From contig JAMOBJ010000007.1 in assembly GCA_039908095.1 (NCBI GenBank), forward strand, positions 37,246 through 101,245: a DNA stretch of 64,000 bases, written 5' to 3'. Position 1 is the first letter of the stretch. The number at the start of each line of letters is the position of its first letter. Of this stretch, positions 24,472-34,132 are shown piece after piece. A model generated the notes under the pieces. It made no database searches. It worked only from the letters and a program-made list of their open reading frames with translations, and was not told the DNA's origin. Made by a program: the position numbers and the translations under genes. Source of the DNA: Nitrospirae bacterium YQR-1. Its GTDB lineage: Bacteria; Nitrospirota; Thermodesulfovibrionia; Thermodesulfovibrionales; Magnetobacteriaceae.

Positions 24472-26056
24472 TGCTGAGACAGGGTGCGGCCGGGTTAAAA
24501 TCCTGCTGCTATGTCTGCTCCTTCTTATTGTCTCTTGCAACGGTAAATCCACAGAGCCGGATAATTACCTTCATCTGAGAATTAACGCTAACCCCACAAC
24601 ACTGGACCCTGCCTATGTTGTAGATGTCTCAGGCGGCGCCATTTGTGCAAAAATATTTAACGGACTTGTTAAGCTCAATGAAAACCTTGAGGTCGTGCCC
24701 GATATCGCCAAAAGCTGGACTATAAGCCGGGATAGCTTGAAATACACTTTCTATCTCAATGACAATGTCACTTTTCATAACGGGCGGCTTCTTACCGCTA
24801 AAGATGTGGAGTACTCCCTTAAACGTCTTCTTCTGCCGCAAACGAAATCGCCAAATACGTGGGTTGTCATGAGCCTGCTGGGAGCAGAGGAGTTCCTCAA
24901 TGGTAAGGCGCAGTCGCTTGAGGGAATTAAGGTGACGGATAACTATACGGTGGAACTTAATTTAAAAACCCCGTTTGCCCCTTTTATAAAACTTCTTACC
25001 ATGCCCCCTGCATACATTGTGCCTGAGGCGGAAGTGGAGCGCCTGAAGAAAGGCTTTGCTAATCAACCCACAGGAACAGGCCCTTTTCAGTTTTCACGAT
25101 GGGAACCCGACAGTGAACTAATTCTTAGTCGCTTTGACGGTTATTTTGAATCTAAGGCAAAAATTGCCGGCATCCGTTACAGGGTTATTCCCGAGGACCT
25201 TACTACAGTTACAGAGTTTATGCTTGGAAATCTTGATATCACCGACGTAACTGTTTCGTCCTATAAGCTTTTCACAACCGACCCAAAATACTCAAAAAAT
25301 TTAAAGACGGCAACCGGCCTTAATACATACTACTTAGGGTTAAATAACTCTAAAGCCCCGCTTAACAATGTCCTTCTGAGGGCTGCCATAGCTCATGCCA
25401 TAGACAGGAATAAAATCAGGGAAACGTACTTTCAGGGGCGGGGCACGTTGGCTGATGGGCCTATCCCTGAGACCCTCAAGCCATATAAACTTGCCGGGGC
25501 GTATCCGTATGATCCGCAAAGGGCACGGCAACTGGTTGCCGACTCAGGCTATAATAAGTCTGAGAAGTTAAAATTTTATGTAGCTGCAATTCAGGATTCA
25601 ATTGATATAGCTGAGATTATAACGTCTTTTTTAAAAGAGGCCGGCATAGAGGTGGAAATAAAGGTGCTTGAGTGGAGCGCCTATAAGTCGGCAATTAATA
25701 AGGGGGAGACGGATTTGTTTTGGCTGGGTTGGTGGGCGGACTACCCGGACGGTGAGAATTTTCTGTATCCCCTCTTTCATTCCTCTAATTTCGGCCCAGG
25801 TGGAAACAGAACAAGATTTACAGATAAAAACACAGACAGACTCATCGAGGAGGCACAGAGAACTGTGGATAACAAAAAGCGGGAAGCACTCTATAAAAAC
25901 ATAGAGCAAAAAATAGTTGAGGAGTCTCCCGCCGTGTTCTTTTGGCACAGGAAGGACTACGTTGTAACTCAGCCATGGATAAAGCATTTCACGCTGTCTG
26001 CTATTTATAGTATTGATAAAGGGAACTTTATTGAAATTGACCGTTATACCAAGTAG
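24398..26056 (+). CDS. Peptide-type ABC transporter substrate-binding lipoprotein
   Basis: A family 5 solute-binding protein (DppA/OppA type). A lipobox LLLLIVSC is followed by NGKSTEP, so the mature protein is a lipoprotein. The family signature VVPDIAKSWTISRDSLKYTF...NVTFHNGRLLTAKDVEYSL is clear, and the C-terminal WLGWWADYPDGENFLYPLF is typical of peptide binders. The start is uncertain: only TTG codons (24398, 24419, 24437) are in frame upstream of the lipobox, and all overlap the preceding gene. The stop TAG lies inside the left terminal repeat of a miniature element, so the last residues (YTK) are element-encoded. No permease or ATPase genes are adjacent. Confidence 0.88.
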   Translation: MFCLFPCLKFLRDLKTTPIAAHPVNAETGCGRVKILLLCLLLLIVSCNGKSTEPDNYLHLRINANPTTLDPAYVVDVSGGAICAKIFNGLVKLNENLEVVPDIAKSWTISRDSLKYTFYLNDNVTFHNGRLLTAKDVEYSLKRLLLPQTKSPNTWVVMSLLGAEEFLNGKAQSLEGIKVTDNYTVELNLKTPFAPFIKLLTMPPAYIVPEAEVERLKKGFANQPTGTGPFQFSRWEPDSELILSRFDGYFESKAKIAGIRYRVIPEDLTTVTEFMLGNLDITDVTVSSYKLFTTDPKYSKNLKTATGLNTYYLGLNNSKAPLNNVLLRAAIAHAIDRNKIRETYFQGRGTLADGPIPETLKPYKLAGAYPYDPQRARQLVADSGYNKSEKLKFYVAAIQDSIDIAEIITSFLKEAGIEVEIKVLEWSAYKSAINKGETDLFWLGWWADYPDGENFLYPLFHSSNFGPGGNRTRFTDKNTDRLIEEAQRTVDNKKREALYKNIEQKIVEESPAVFFWHRKDYVVTQPWIKHFTLSAIYSIDKGNFIEIDRYTK

Positions 26057-26185
26057 CAGTCAAAAGAGTAACGAGGCGGCAAGGAGAAAGCGACACCTCC
26101 CCATACAGGGGATTCCCCTTTAGGGGAGACGTCAAGGAGCTTTCGACGAAGCCAACAAAGTTAATCGAATGAATGCAACTTGGTA
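26047..26185. mobile_element. Complete ACCAAG-type miniature element in gene end
   Basis: A 139-bp element from TACCAAGTAGCAGTC to GAATGCAACTTGGTA, with an interior like the 21196 copy ('ggggattcccctttagggga', 'gacgaagccaacaaagttaa'). Its left end supplies the last codons and the TAG stop of the upstream lipoprotein gene. Confidence 0.75.
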
Positions 26186-26241
26186 TTAATATGATATGGC
26201 TGGCACTGGGAGCACAATCCAATAAGCTCTAAAATAAACAA

Positions 26242-27444
26242 TCATTTAGCATCTTCAACAAAGGCAAGCACAAACAGGCCTAAAATGAAAAAAGCAATGA
26301 TAGACAAGATAGCGGGGCGTTGACTGCCGGTGAGGGACGATATAGTACCAAAGGACAGGGGACCGAGGATGGCGGATGTTTTACCGATAGTGGCGTAGAA
26401 ACCGAAATATTCCGATTCGCTGCCATGTGGAATAAACTTTGTAAAAAGTGTACGTGAGGCCGCCTGAACAGTACCAAGGGCAAAGCCTGCAACTGTGGCA
26501 ATGGTAAAAAACATTATCTTTGTTTCCACCAAATACGATGCAATCGTTACAGTGCTCCAGAGGATAAGGGAAAGAATTATAATTACCTTAGGCCCTTTGA
26601 TGTCAATTGGTTTAGCCATTATCACGGCGCCCATGAATGCGGTTATTTGTACTGTCATAAACAGATATATCAGTTCCTCGTTTTTAAACCCAAGGGTGGT
26701 TGCAGCAAATATGCTTGAGAACACTATAACAGTATTTGTCCCATCCTCATAGATAAAATAAGAAATTAGAAATTTCCGTAATTGAGTGTTTTTCCATATC
26801 TCTACGGCGGTTTGCTTAAATCCGGTGATTCTCTCCGCTACAGTCTTCCGTAGTGGTTTAAGTTTTCTGTCCTTTGGAAGAAAGATAAAAAGAGGAAGGG
26901 AAAACAGAAAGAAAAATACCGCTATAAAAATCCAGAGACTACTGAAGCAGTTATTTTTAGCCAGAGGGAGAGCGATAAGCAGTGATGTGAAAGAGCCGAC
27001 ATAACCCAGCGCAAACCCCCATGCTGATACCCTTCCCTGAAATTGTTTATCGGCGATTTCCGGCAGATAAGAATTATAAAACATTATACCGCCCTCAAAC
27101 CCCACATTTGCTATGACAATCAGCACAAAACCAGCAATTATTATGCCGGGAGTCAGCATTGAAAAAAAGCTCACGGCAATAACGCAGCCAAGAGTGTATA
27201 TAAACAGAAAACGTTTTCTGAGCCCGCCGTAATCAGCAATTGCACCTAAAACGGGTGAGCTCAAAGCAACCAGAGTCATACTCAGAGATATTGCACGTCC
27301 CCACCACAGGTCTCCGGCCCCGGAAGAGTTTCCCACAATTACCTGCGTGTAATAAACAGGAAACACAACGGTAAGAACCACAGCTGAATAACTGGAATTG
27401 GCAAAATCAAACAGACACCATGATAGTATATGTTTTTTATTCAT
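26242..27444 (-). CDS. MFS transporter, Atg22/UMF1-like
   Basis: A roughly 400-residue major facilitator with twelve predicted helices. The N-terminal ILSWCLFDFANSSYSAVVLTV is the signature of the UMF1/Atg22-like group, and the cytoplasmic motif ADYGGLRKRFLF follows helix 2. The start at the ATG 27444 (MNKKHIL) is preferred over a TTG at 27468. It probably exports amino acids or other small molecules; the substrate is unknown. It is 45 nt downstream of a TetR regulator on the same strand, so that regulator is its likely controller. Confidence 0.85.
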   Translation of the reverse strand: MNKKHILSWCLFDFANSSYSAVVLTVVFPVYYTQVIVGNSSGAGDLWWGRAISLSMTLVALSSPVLGAIADYGGLRKRFLFIYTLGCVIAVSFFSMLTPGIIIAGFVLIVIANVGFEGGIMFYNSYLPEIADKQFQGRVSAWGFALGYVGSFTSLLIALPLAKNNCFSSLWIFIAVFFFLFSLPLFIFLPKDRKLKPLRKTVAERITGFKQTAVEIWKNTQLRKFLISYFIYEDGTNTVIVFSSIFAATTLGFKNEELIYLFMTVQITAFMGAVIMAKPIDIKGPKVIIILSLILWSTVTIASYLVETKIMFFTIATVAGFALGTVQAASRTLFTKFIPHGSESEYFGFYATIGKTSAILGPLSFGTISSLTGSQRPAILSIIAFFILGLFVLAFVEDAK

Positions 27445-27489
27445 AGTCTTATGACAATAGCAATGCAACAGAGGCAGTGTTTAACAATC

Positions 27490-28110
27490 TTATTTTACCG
27501 CCACAATGTTTTTAAAAGAGCTCCAAAGGCGCAGCGCCTCATCTTTAAACGGGTAATCGAATCCACTGAGAAGCCGCCGTAAATTGTTAAGCTGATGCAT
27601 TCCAATAAACATGACTGCCATTGAAGCACTATCTATATCTGCTTTGACACTGCCATCCGCTTTGCCCTCATCAAGAAGCCCCGAAAGCACGGCAATATAG
27701 GCAGCTATTTTTTCCGACATGTACTGCTTTAGCTCTTTGGTAAAAACAATTTCGGACGAAAACATAATTCTTACAAACCCGCGGTGTTGTTCAAAATAAG
27801 CGGTGTTGTTATAAAAGAATCGCTCGATTTTTTCAAGCGAGCTTATTGGTTCCTTTTGAGCGCTCTGGTAATTATTCATCATGACCTGAGATACAAGATC
27901 AATCACTGACTTTATAATTTCCTCTTTGTTTTTAAAATGCCTGTACAGGCTGCTTTCCGAAATTCCAACCTCTTTAGCAATTGTAGCCGTAGTCAGGCCC
28001 TTTATGCCGTCTGCTCCTATAATACTTAGTGCAGCCTCGGCAATCTGCTCTTTTCTTACCAGATGGCTTTCCCTTTTAGGTAGATTATTGCGCTTTAATG
28101 TAGTAAGCAT
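27490..28110 (-). CDS. TetR/AcrR-family regulator
   Basis: A 206-residue regulator. The N-terminal TetR helix-turn-helix is clear: EQIAEAALSIIGADGIKGLTTATIAKEVGISESSLYRHFKNKEEI (positions about 22-66). The C-terminal ligand domain is helical and diverged. A 17-residue basic leader precedes the DNA-binding domain. It lies directly upstream of the MFS exporter on the same strand, and an inverted repeat overlaps its start codon, consistent with autoregulation and control of the exporter. Confidence 0.9.
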   Translation of the reverse strand: MLTTLKRNNLPKRESHLVRKEQIAEAALSIIGADGIKGLTTATIAKEVGISESSLYRHFKNKEEIIKSVIDLVSQVMMNNYQSAQKEPISSLEKIERFFYNNTAYFEQHRGFVRIMFSSEIVFTKELKQYMSEKIAAYIAVLSGLLDEGKADGSVKADIDSASMAVMFIGMHQLNNLRRLLSGFDYPFKDEALRLWSSFKNIVAVK

Positions 28111-28123
28111 TCACTAACATTAA
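28095..28123. promoter_or_regulatory. Candidate TetR operator
   Basis: TTAATGTAGT...CACTAACATTAA is an imperfect inverted repeat (7-bp perfect outer arms TTAATGT/ACATTAA) that overlaps the start codon of the TetR gene. The position fits an autoregulatory operator; the factor binding is inferred. Confidence 0.4.
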
Positions 28124-28232
28124 GACAACAGTACAGGCTTTGTCAAGATAGGGGAAACATTTATCATCTGGCAAATTCAGGACAAACAGGTTTGGGGCTC
28201 TGAGTCCCGGCAAGCCACGACTCTTAGCTCAC

Positions 28233-29528
28233 CTACTTGCCAAACACTCGTTCGTATATATGGTCTGTGTGTTTAAAATACTCTTTTAAATCAAAAAGGC
28301 TCTCAAGTTCATCATCCTTAAGCACTGTGGTTATCTCAGCATCAGCCTTTAGAAGTTCTATAAAAGAAAAGCCCTCTTCCCAGCTCTTCATAGCGTTACG
28401 TTGCACCAGCTCGTAGGACTTTTCACGGCTTAGTCCCTTTCCGGTAAGTGCCAAAAGTACCTTTTGGGAATTAAATAACCCGTAGCTCCTGTTTATATTT
28501 TTCTCCATAATGCCGGGATACACATGCAGGCCGCTAACTATACCCTTTAGCCTGTTTAACATGTAGTTTACTAAAATGGTGCTGTCAGGAATTATCACGC
28601 GTTCAACTGAAGAGTGGCTTATGTCACGTTCATGCCACAGCGCCACGTTTTCAAGTGCCGCCATAGCGTTTGCCCTGACAAGGCGCGCAAGCCCTGAGAG
28701 GTTTTCACACCCCACCGGATTTCTCTTGTGAGGCATTGCAGATGAGCCCTTCTGCCCCTTACTAAAGGGCTCTTCCACCTCACGCACCTCTGTCCTTTGA
28801 AGGTGCCTTATCTCCACCGCTATCTTTTCCACAGTTGCCGCCACTACCGCAAGCATTGTCATATACTCTGCATATCTGTCCCTCTGTACCACCTGCGTGG
28901 CTACAGGCTCAGGCGTAAGCCCCAGTTTACTTAGCACCATCTCCTCTATCTTTGGCGGTATTGATGAAAATGTCCCCACTGCCCCGGAAAGCTTCCCCAC
29001 TGATACCATGCTCTTTGCCTGTTCCATTCGCTGTAGATTTCGCCGCATCTCCTCATACCAAAGCGCAAATTTAAGGCCAAAGACCATCGGCTCGGCATGT
29101 ATCCCATGGCTTCTGCCCATACAAACCGTATCTTTATGCTTAAATGCCTGTTCCCTGAGCACTGTTAAGAGTGCCTTTATGTCATCTATGATTATATCGG
29201 CGGCGTCAATCATCAAAAGCGCATTGGCCGTATCTAAAATATCAGAGGACGTCAGCCCCTTATGAATATATCTCGACTCTGCACCCACAAACTCGGCAAC
29301 AGATGTTAAAAACGCTATTACATCATGCTTTACCTCCGCCTCGATTTCATCTATCCTCTTAACGTCAAAGGCGGCCCTCTCCTTAATAGCCTTCAGAGCT
29401 GCCGCAGGTATCTCACCAACCTCAGCCCATGCCTCACACACGGCTATCTCCACCGCAAGCCACTTTTCATACTTTGCCTGAAGTGCCCATAAACGCCCCA
29501 TTATCTCTTTGGTGTATCTCTCTATCAT
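28233..29528 (-). CDS. purB: Adenylosuccinate lyase
   Basis: PurB splits SAICAR and adenylosuccinate in purine synthesis. The 431-residue length is normal. The superfamily signature GQKGSSAMPHKRNPVGCENL with the mobile catalytic loop is present, as are the active-site His in GRSHGIHAEP and TSSDILDTANALL. The N-terminus MIERYTKEIMGRLW is standard. It is the last gene of the minus-strand operon, 27 nt after the phosphoesterase gene. The other pur genes are not in this window. Confidence 0.97.
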   Translation of the reverse strand: MIERYTKEIMGRLWALQAKYEKWLAVEIAVCEAWAEVGEIPAAALKAIKERAAFDVKRIDEIEAEVKHDVIAFLTSVAEFVGAESRYIHKGLTSSDILDTANALLMIDAADIIIDDIKALLTVLREQAFKHKDTVCMGRSHGIHAEPMVFGLKFALWYEEMRRNLQRMEQAKSMVSVGKLSGAVGTFSSIPPKIEEMVLSKLGLTPEPVATQVVQRDRYAEYMTMLAVVAATVEKIAVEIRHLQRTEVREVEEPFSKGQKGSSAMPHKRNPVGCENLSGLARLVRANAMAALENVALWHERDISHSSVERVIIPDSTILVNYMLNRLKGIVSGLHVYPGIMEKNINRSYGLFNSQKVLLALTGKGLSREKSYELVQRNAMKSWEEGFSFIELLKADAEITTVLKDDELESLFDLKEYFKHTDHIYERVFGK

Positions 29529-29555
29529 TATATGGTTCCCCCTTTCAAAACACTC

Positions 29556-30284
29556 TCAGTGTCCATAGGAAAGACGCTCAATAAGCTTAGCCGGCAGCCC
29601 GAAGGACTCCATCTCGGCTTGTGTTCTCACAATATCGTACTGCACCCTTACAATCTCTATGGTCTCGTCATCCACCACGGCATAGGAGGCCCTGGGGTCA
29701 TTATCACGGGGCTGTCCCACGCTTCCCACATTAACAATGTACCGGCCCTCAGTCTTTAACTCCACCCGTTGCCTGTCTGAAAAAAGCCTTCCGGTAACAC
29801 CATTTCTCTCCACAATAATCGGCATATGACTGTGCCCTATAAAACAAAATCTCTGTGTAAAATGTTCGAAATTCTCTCGGGCATCACTGAGGGACAACAG
29901 GTAATTCCAATTCTCGGGTTCCTTTGGTGTGGCATGGACAAACAGTACATCTCTTTCCTCCGATGATTTTAATAGTTTGAAATTCTCGATTTCCGCTATG
30001 TTTTCCGTAGTTAAGGTATCAGAGGTCCAGAGGATTGCCATCAGTGCCATATCATTAAAATAATCTGCAGACGTATAGTTAATAGCCGCCCAGTCGTGGT
30101 TGCCGGCTATCAGTATCTCACAAGACTTCTTAAGCAGCTCCACACACTGATTGGGTGCAGGCCCGTATCCTACCGCATCTCCCGTAAAATACACACTCTC
30201 TATGGAGCGGCCTTCTATATCTCTAAGTACAGCTTCAAGTGCCGCCAGGTTGCCATGTATATCAGATATGACTGCATAAGCCAT
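29556..30284 (-). CDS. Metallophosphoesterase family protein
   Basis: A 242-residue calcineurin-like phosphoesterase. The metal-binding motifs are in order: SDIHGN at the N-terminus (DxH), FTGDAVGYGP (GD), AGNHDW (GNHD) and FIGHSHMP (GHxH). The GDAVGYGPAPNQCVELL layout matches a widespread YfcE/diadenosine-polyphosphatase-like subgroup of unknown substrate. The C-terminal NVGSVGQPRDNDPRASY is conserved in that subgroup. It sits between nusB and purB in a housekeeping operon. Confidence 0.9.
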   Translation of the reverse strand: MAYAVISDIHGNLAALEAVLRDIEGRSIESVYFTGDAVGYGPAPNQCVELLKKSCEILIAGNHDWAAINYTSADYFNDMALMAILWTSDTLTTENIAEIENFKLLKSSEERDVLFVHATPKEPENWNYLLSLSDARENFEHFTQRFCFIGHSHMPIIVERNGVTGRLFSDRQRVELKTEGRYIVNVGSVGQPRDNDPRASYAVVDDETIEIVRVQYDIVRTQAEMESFGLPAKLIERLSYGH

Positions 30285-30303
30285 CTTTCACCCTCCTGCC
30301 GTT

Positions 30304-30789
30304 TTAAGCCTGCCGCTCTTTAACTGCTCTTTTGCTTACCATCTTATCCGGCTTTTTATCAGCTCTCTTGCCGGTAGCTGCTTTGTCATACTTCTGATGG
30401 GCTATTTTATCCAGCACTCCGTTAATGAATGAATATGAGTCTTCAGTGGAAAACCTCCTGGCTATGTCAACAGCTTCATTTATCGTCACCGCATATGGAA
30501 TATCAGCTCTGTAGATGATTTCATATGAAGCAAATCTCATAATATTTCTGTCAATAGCGGCCAGGCGGTCTAATTCCCAGTGTTTACAAGCTCTTTGGAT
30601 CAGCGCATCCAGCTCCGCCATATGCTCTATCGTTCCCTTTAATAAGTCATCTATAAACTCCAGAGTCTCATTGGTGGGAGGATTATCTTTCATAAAATCA
30701 AGCAGCTCCCTTCTGTCCGGAGTCTTTCCTGTAAACTCAAGCTGAAAAAGCGACTGCAGCACATATTCCCGAGCCTGCCGTCTTGTCAT
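30304..30789 (-). CDS. nusB: Transcription antitermination factor NusB
   Basis: A 161-residue NusB, an all-helical RNA-binding protein that with NusE/S10 binds boxA and supports antitermination of rRNA transcription. [17 protein letters not shown] at the N-terminus, [19 protein letters not shown] and the [24 protein letters not shown] stretch are standard. A basic C-terminal tail of about 25 residues ([13 protein letters not shown]...) is extra. It overlaps ribH by 4 nt; ribH-nusB adjacency is common in bacteria. Confidence 0.96.
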   Translation of the reverse strand: MTRRQAREYVLQSLFQLEFTGKTPDRRELLDFMKDNPPTNETLEFIDDLLKGTIEHMAELDALIQRACKHWELDRLAAIDRNIMRFASYEIIYRADIPYAVTINEAVDIARRFSTEDSYSFINGVLDKIAHQKYDKAATGKRADKKPDKMVSKRAVKERQA

Positions 30790-31247
30790 AATTTTTTAAT
30801 CACATTAGCCATCTCTATAGCCGTCACGGCGGCATCCCAGCCCTTATTGCCGCTCTTAGAGCCGGCACGCTCTATGGCCTGCTCTATTGAATCAGATGTT
30901 ATTACCCCGTAACTGACCGGCACACCGCTCTCTATAGAGGCCATGGCTATTCCCTTTGAGGCCTCCGCAGAGACATACTCAAAGTGGGGTGTTGCCCCCC
31001 TTATTATAGCGGCAAGAGTTATCACAGCATCATAAAGGCCGCTCTTTGCCGTCTTTAACGCTGCCATCGGTATTTCAAAAGACCCCGGCACTCTTACCAC
31101 CGTTATGTTTTTATCCTCACCACCGTGCCTTATAAAAGCATCTACCGCCCCCTCAAGCAGATGGCTTGTTATGAAATCATTAAATCTGCTCACTATCATA
31201 CACACCTTTAACCCTGAAGCATTTAAATCACCCTCTATTACTTTCAC
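30786..31247 (-). CDS. ribH: 6,7-dimethyl-8-ribityllumazine synthase
   Basis: RibH condenses the pyrimidine intermediate with 3,4-dihydroxy-2-butanone 4-phosphate in riboflavin synthesis. The 153-residue length is normal. [29 protein letters not shown], the [10 protein letters not shown] active-site loop with the catalytic His, and the [20 protein letters not shown] ending are all visible. It lies between ribBA (24 nt) and nusB (4-nt overlap). Confidence 0.97.
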   Translation of the reverse strand: MKVIEGDLNASGLKVCMIVSRFNDFITSHLLEGAVDAFIRHGGEDKNITVVRVPGSFEIPMAALKTAKSGLYDAVITLAAIIRGATPHFEYVSAEASKGIAMASIESGVPVSYGVITSDSIEQAIERAGSKSGNKGWDAAVTAIEMANVIKKL

Positions 31248-31271
31248 ACACAGTCCTCCTGATTTTAAGCC

Positions 31272-32489
31272 CTACACCTCATCAAGTATATGGCCGAGTT
31301 TCTTTTTCTTTGTCTTTAAATACACAATGTTCTTCTCGCCGGGCTTAACCTCTATTGGGTACCTGTCCACTACCTTTAATCCATATCCCTCAAGCCCCAC
31401 TATTTTACGCGGATTATTGGTTATGAGAATAATCTCCGTAAGGCCCAAATCCACTAAAATCTGTGCCCCTATACCGTAGTCCCGCAAGTCCGCTTTAAAT
31501 CCAAGCTCTAAATTGGCCTCTACCGTGTCCATGCCGCTGTCCTGTAGCGCATAGGCTTTTATCTTATTGGCAAGCCCTATGCCACGGCCCTCTTGTCTCA
31601 TATAGAGAACCACTCCCCTGCCCTTTGCATCTACAATTTCCATAGACCTCTGAAGCTGATCGCCGCAGTCACAACGCTTTGAGCCAAAAACATCACCGGT
31701 CAGACACTCCGAATGTACGCGTACCAATACGGGTTCATCTCTGTGCAAGTCACCTTTAACAAGGGCCATGTGAACGCTCTTATCCACCATACTCTCATAG
31801 GCGATTGCTTTAAAATCACCGTGCCCGGTTGGAAGTTTAACCTCCGCCACACGGTGAATAAGACGGTCGTTGCGTAACCGGTACTTTATCAGATCCTCTA
31901 TTGTAACTATTCTAAGGTTATGAGTTTCGGCAAACACTTTAAGCTCCGGCACTCTTGACATCGTGCCGTCATCGTTCATGATTTCACATATGACTCCGGC
32001 CGGAATAAGGCCCCCAAGTCTTGCCAAATCAACCGAGCCCTCGGTCTGCCCGGCACGCTGCAAGACACCGCCGGGACGCGCCCTCAGGGGAAAAACATGC
32101 CCGGGTCGCGCAAGATCCTCCGGCCTTGCCTTTGGGTCTATTGCCGTCAGTATTGTCCTTGCTCTGTCTTTGGCCGATATGCCTGTGGTTACCCCCTTAC
32201 GTGCCTCAATTGACACTGTAAAGGCTGTGCCGAAGGATGAGGTGTTTTCGGTAGTCATCATAGGAAGGTTTAAATAATTCACACGCTCCTGAGTCAGGCT
32301 CAGACATATTAATCCCCTGCCGTATTTAGCCATAAAGTTTATAGCCTCAGGGGTTACCCTCTCCGCTGCCATACATAAATCCCCCTCGTTTTCCCTGTCC
32401 TCATCGTCTATGAGAATTACCATCTTGCCGCCTTTTATGTCAGCTATGGCAGCCTCCACGCTATCCATTATGCGCTTTTGTTCTTTCAT
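31272..32489 (-). CDS. ribBA: Bifunctional DHBP synthase / GTP cyclohydrolase II
   Basis: A 405-residue fusion that makes both riboflavin precursors. The N-terminal RibB domain (1-200) has [12 protein letters not shown] and the [18 protein letters not shown] segment. The C-terminal RibA domain (205-400) has the zinc ligands in [17 protein letters not shown], then [16 protein letters not shown] and the catalytic region VEANLELGF. It overlaps the end of ribE by ATGA. No FMN riboswitch was recognised, as the rib genes sit inside a longer operon led by lepA. Confidence 0.97.
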   Translation of the reverse strand: MKEQKRIMDSVEAAIADIKGGKMVILIDDEDRENEGDLCMAAERVTPEAINFMAKYGRGLICLSLTQERVNYLNLPMMTTENTSSFGTAFTVSIEARKGVTTGISAKDRARTILTAIDPKARPEDLARPGHVFPLRARPGGVLQRAGQTEGSVDLARLGGLIPAGVICEIMNDDGTMSRVPELKVFAETHNLRIVTIEDLIKYRLRNDRLIHRVAEVKLPTGHGDFKAIAYESMVDKSVHMALVKGDLHRDEPVLVRVHSECLTGDVFGSKRCDCGDQLQRSMEIVDAKGRGVVLYMRQEGRGIGLANKIKAYALQDSGMDTVEANLELGFKADLRDYGIGAQILVDLGLTEIILITNNPRKIVGLEGYGLKVVDRYPIEVKPGEKNIVYLKTKKKKLGHILDEV

Positions 32490-33163
32490 CTTACATAACC
32501 CTTTTCTTTTAGTTTGATTAAGAGTGCTTTATCTCCAAGCCCCTCCTCTTTGCCGTTTTCCAAATAACCGGAAACGAACCTCTCCACGTACTTTCCTAAT
32601 ATATCAGTTTCTATGTTTACCTTATCACCGGGTTTCTTTGTTCCCAAAGTACTCTGCTCTAATGTGTGTGGTATGATTACAAGCGTAAAGCCGCTCTGGA
32701 GCAAGTCAACTACTGTCAGGCTGATACCCTCTACGGTTATTGAACCCTTGCGCACTACATACTTCATTAGTTCAGCCGGTATTGTGATCTCTATTTTAAC
32801 AGAATCCAGGCCGCCCTGTCCTGTTTGCTTTTTAGCCGTTATTGTGCCCACTGCATCAACGTGGCCTGTGACAAAATGCCCCCCGAATCTCTCAGTGGCT
32901 GCCATGGCAGGCTCAAGGTTAACCTTACCTCCCTGGGTCAGCAACCCCAAAGTCGTAGCTCTCAGTGTCTCCTCTGAGACGTGAAAAGACGCAGTTCCCG
33001 AGCCTTTTTCAAACACCGTCAAACACGCTCCGTTAACTGAAATGCTCTCGCCGATTTTGGCCCCGGGCAGCACAACCACATCTGAAATCGTCAGGACTGC
33101 CGGTGTGCCGCCTCTTCTGAAAGACACAACTGTGCCCTGTGATACTGTTATGCCTGTAAACAT
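32486..33163 (-). CDS. ribE: Riboflavin synthase, alpha subunit
   Basis: A 225-residue lumazine-binding enzyme that dismutates two lumazines into riboflavin. It starts with MFTGIT and has two internal repeats, each with an S/NGACLTV-type motif (ISVNGACLTV; ITVEGISLTVVD). GGHFVTGHVDAVG is standard. The C-terminus is about 10 residues longer than usual. It overlaps ribBA by 4 nt. Confidence 0.96.
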   Translation of the reverse strand: MFTGITVSQGTVVSFRRGGTPAVLTISDVVVLPGAKIGESISVNGACLTVFEKGSGTASFHVSEETLRATTLGLLTQGGKVNLEPAMAATERFGGHFVTGHVDAVGTITAKKQTGQGGLDSVKIEITIPAELMKYVVRKGSITVEGISLTVVDLLQSGFTLVIIPHTLEQSTLGTKKPGDKVNIETDILGKYVERFVSGYLENGKEEGLGDKALLIKLKEKGYVR

Positions 33164-33170
33164 CCGCCCC

Positions 33171-33521
33171 CTACTGTTTCACATCCAGTTTGAATGCTAA
33201 TGTATCCTCGTATATGCCCAAAATATTGATAGTCTCCTTCCATTGTGCTCTTATGGTGACAACCTTCTTTTCGTCAACAGAGACCTTGATGTTTTCCTTC
33301 TTTACTGGAATGTTCAATTCCGCAGCTTTTTCCAAAAACAAAGCCATAGTTTTTGACTCCTCAAGTCCTAATACCGCTATTGCCTTAGCCTCGGATTTCA
33401 TAGTGTGGGCTCTGTAGTGTGGCATGGCAAAAACAAAACCTGCATATAAACCAGCTATGACAACGATTATGTTTATTATTGGCTTTATCGACCCTGACTG
33501 GTTACTAATAACGGTATTCAT
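33171..33521 (-). CDS. Small single-span membrane protein, DUF4845-like
   Basis: A 116-residue protein with one N-terminal membrane helix (IKPIINIIVVIAGLYAGFVFAMP) and a small alpha/beta domain outside (about 40-116). The outline (helix, AMPHYRAHTMKSEA, then KKENIKVSVDEKKVVTI) resembles DUF4845-type proteins that often sit next to lepB. The function is unknown. It overlaps lepB by ATGA and precedes ribE by 7 nt, so it is certainly co-translated with its neighbours. Confidence 0.7.
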   Translation of the reverse strand: MNTVISNQSGSIKPIINIIVVIAGLYAGFVFAMPHYRAHTMKSEAKAIAVLGLEESKTMALFLEKAAELNIPVKKENIKVSVDEKKVVTIRAQWKETINILGIYEDTLAFKLDVKQ

Positions 33522-34132
33522 TTAATTGCCCTCCCTATTCTGCGAAATCTGACGGATGTCTTTTCCTTATCCCATGACCAGTAGATAAACAGCGCCTCTC
33601 CGCGCACCGCACTTATGTCCACAAAGCCCCAAAAACGGCTGTCATAACTGTGGTCACGGTTGTCGCCCATGACAAAGATTTTGTTTATCGGTACGGTTAA
33701 TGCAGACATATTGTCTCTGGGTACCATATCCTTGTTTTCCACATTATCACTGTGTTGAATATATGATTCATCGAGTTTTTTCTTGTTTACATATACCTCA
33801 CGGTTTAGGACTTCAACAGTATCTCCACCTTTTGCCACCACCCGCTTTATAAAATCACGTGAGGGGTCCTGAGGGAACTTAAACACTACGACATCGCCCC
33901 TTTGCGGATGATTGAATGCAAATATCCTCTTGTCGGTAAACGGTATCTGTATTCCATATATGAATTTGTTTACTAAAATATGGTCTCCAACCAAAAGAGT
34001 GGGAATCATTGACCCTGAGGGTATCTTAAAGGCCTGTACGACAAATGTCCTTATTATAAGGGCAAGTACAAGGGCTGTTACCAGGGCCTCTATATACTCT
34101 CTGTATATGCTTTTTTCTTTTTTAATTTTCAC
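33518..34132 (-). CDS. lepB: Signal peptidase I
   Basis: A 204-residue inner-membrane serine/lysine protease that removes signal peptides from exported proteins. The catalytic Ser is in [13 protein letters not shown] and the Lys in [11 protein letters not shown]. The substrate-binding [15 protein letters not shown] box is present. One N-terminal membrane helix ([20 protein letters not shown]) precedes the Ser. It follows lepA with a 4-nt overlap, the classic lepA-lepB pair. Confidence 0.97.
   Translation of the reverse strand: MKIKKEKSIYREYIEALVTALVLALIIRTFVVQAFKIPSGSMIPTLLVGDHILVNKFIYGIQIPFTDKRIFAFNHPQRGDVVVFKFPQDPSRDFIKRVVAKGGDTVEVLNREVYVNKKKLDESYIQHSDNVENKDMVPRDNMSALTVPINKIFVMGDNRDHSYDSRFWGFVDISAVRGEALFIYWSWDKEKTSVRFRRIGRAIK

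Noticed and set aside
30786..33163. FMN riboswitch for the rib genes
   Set aside because: The genes overlap or are separated by under 25 nt inside a lepA-led operon; there is no room for the element.
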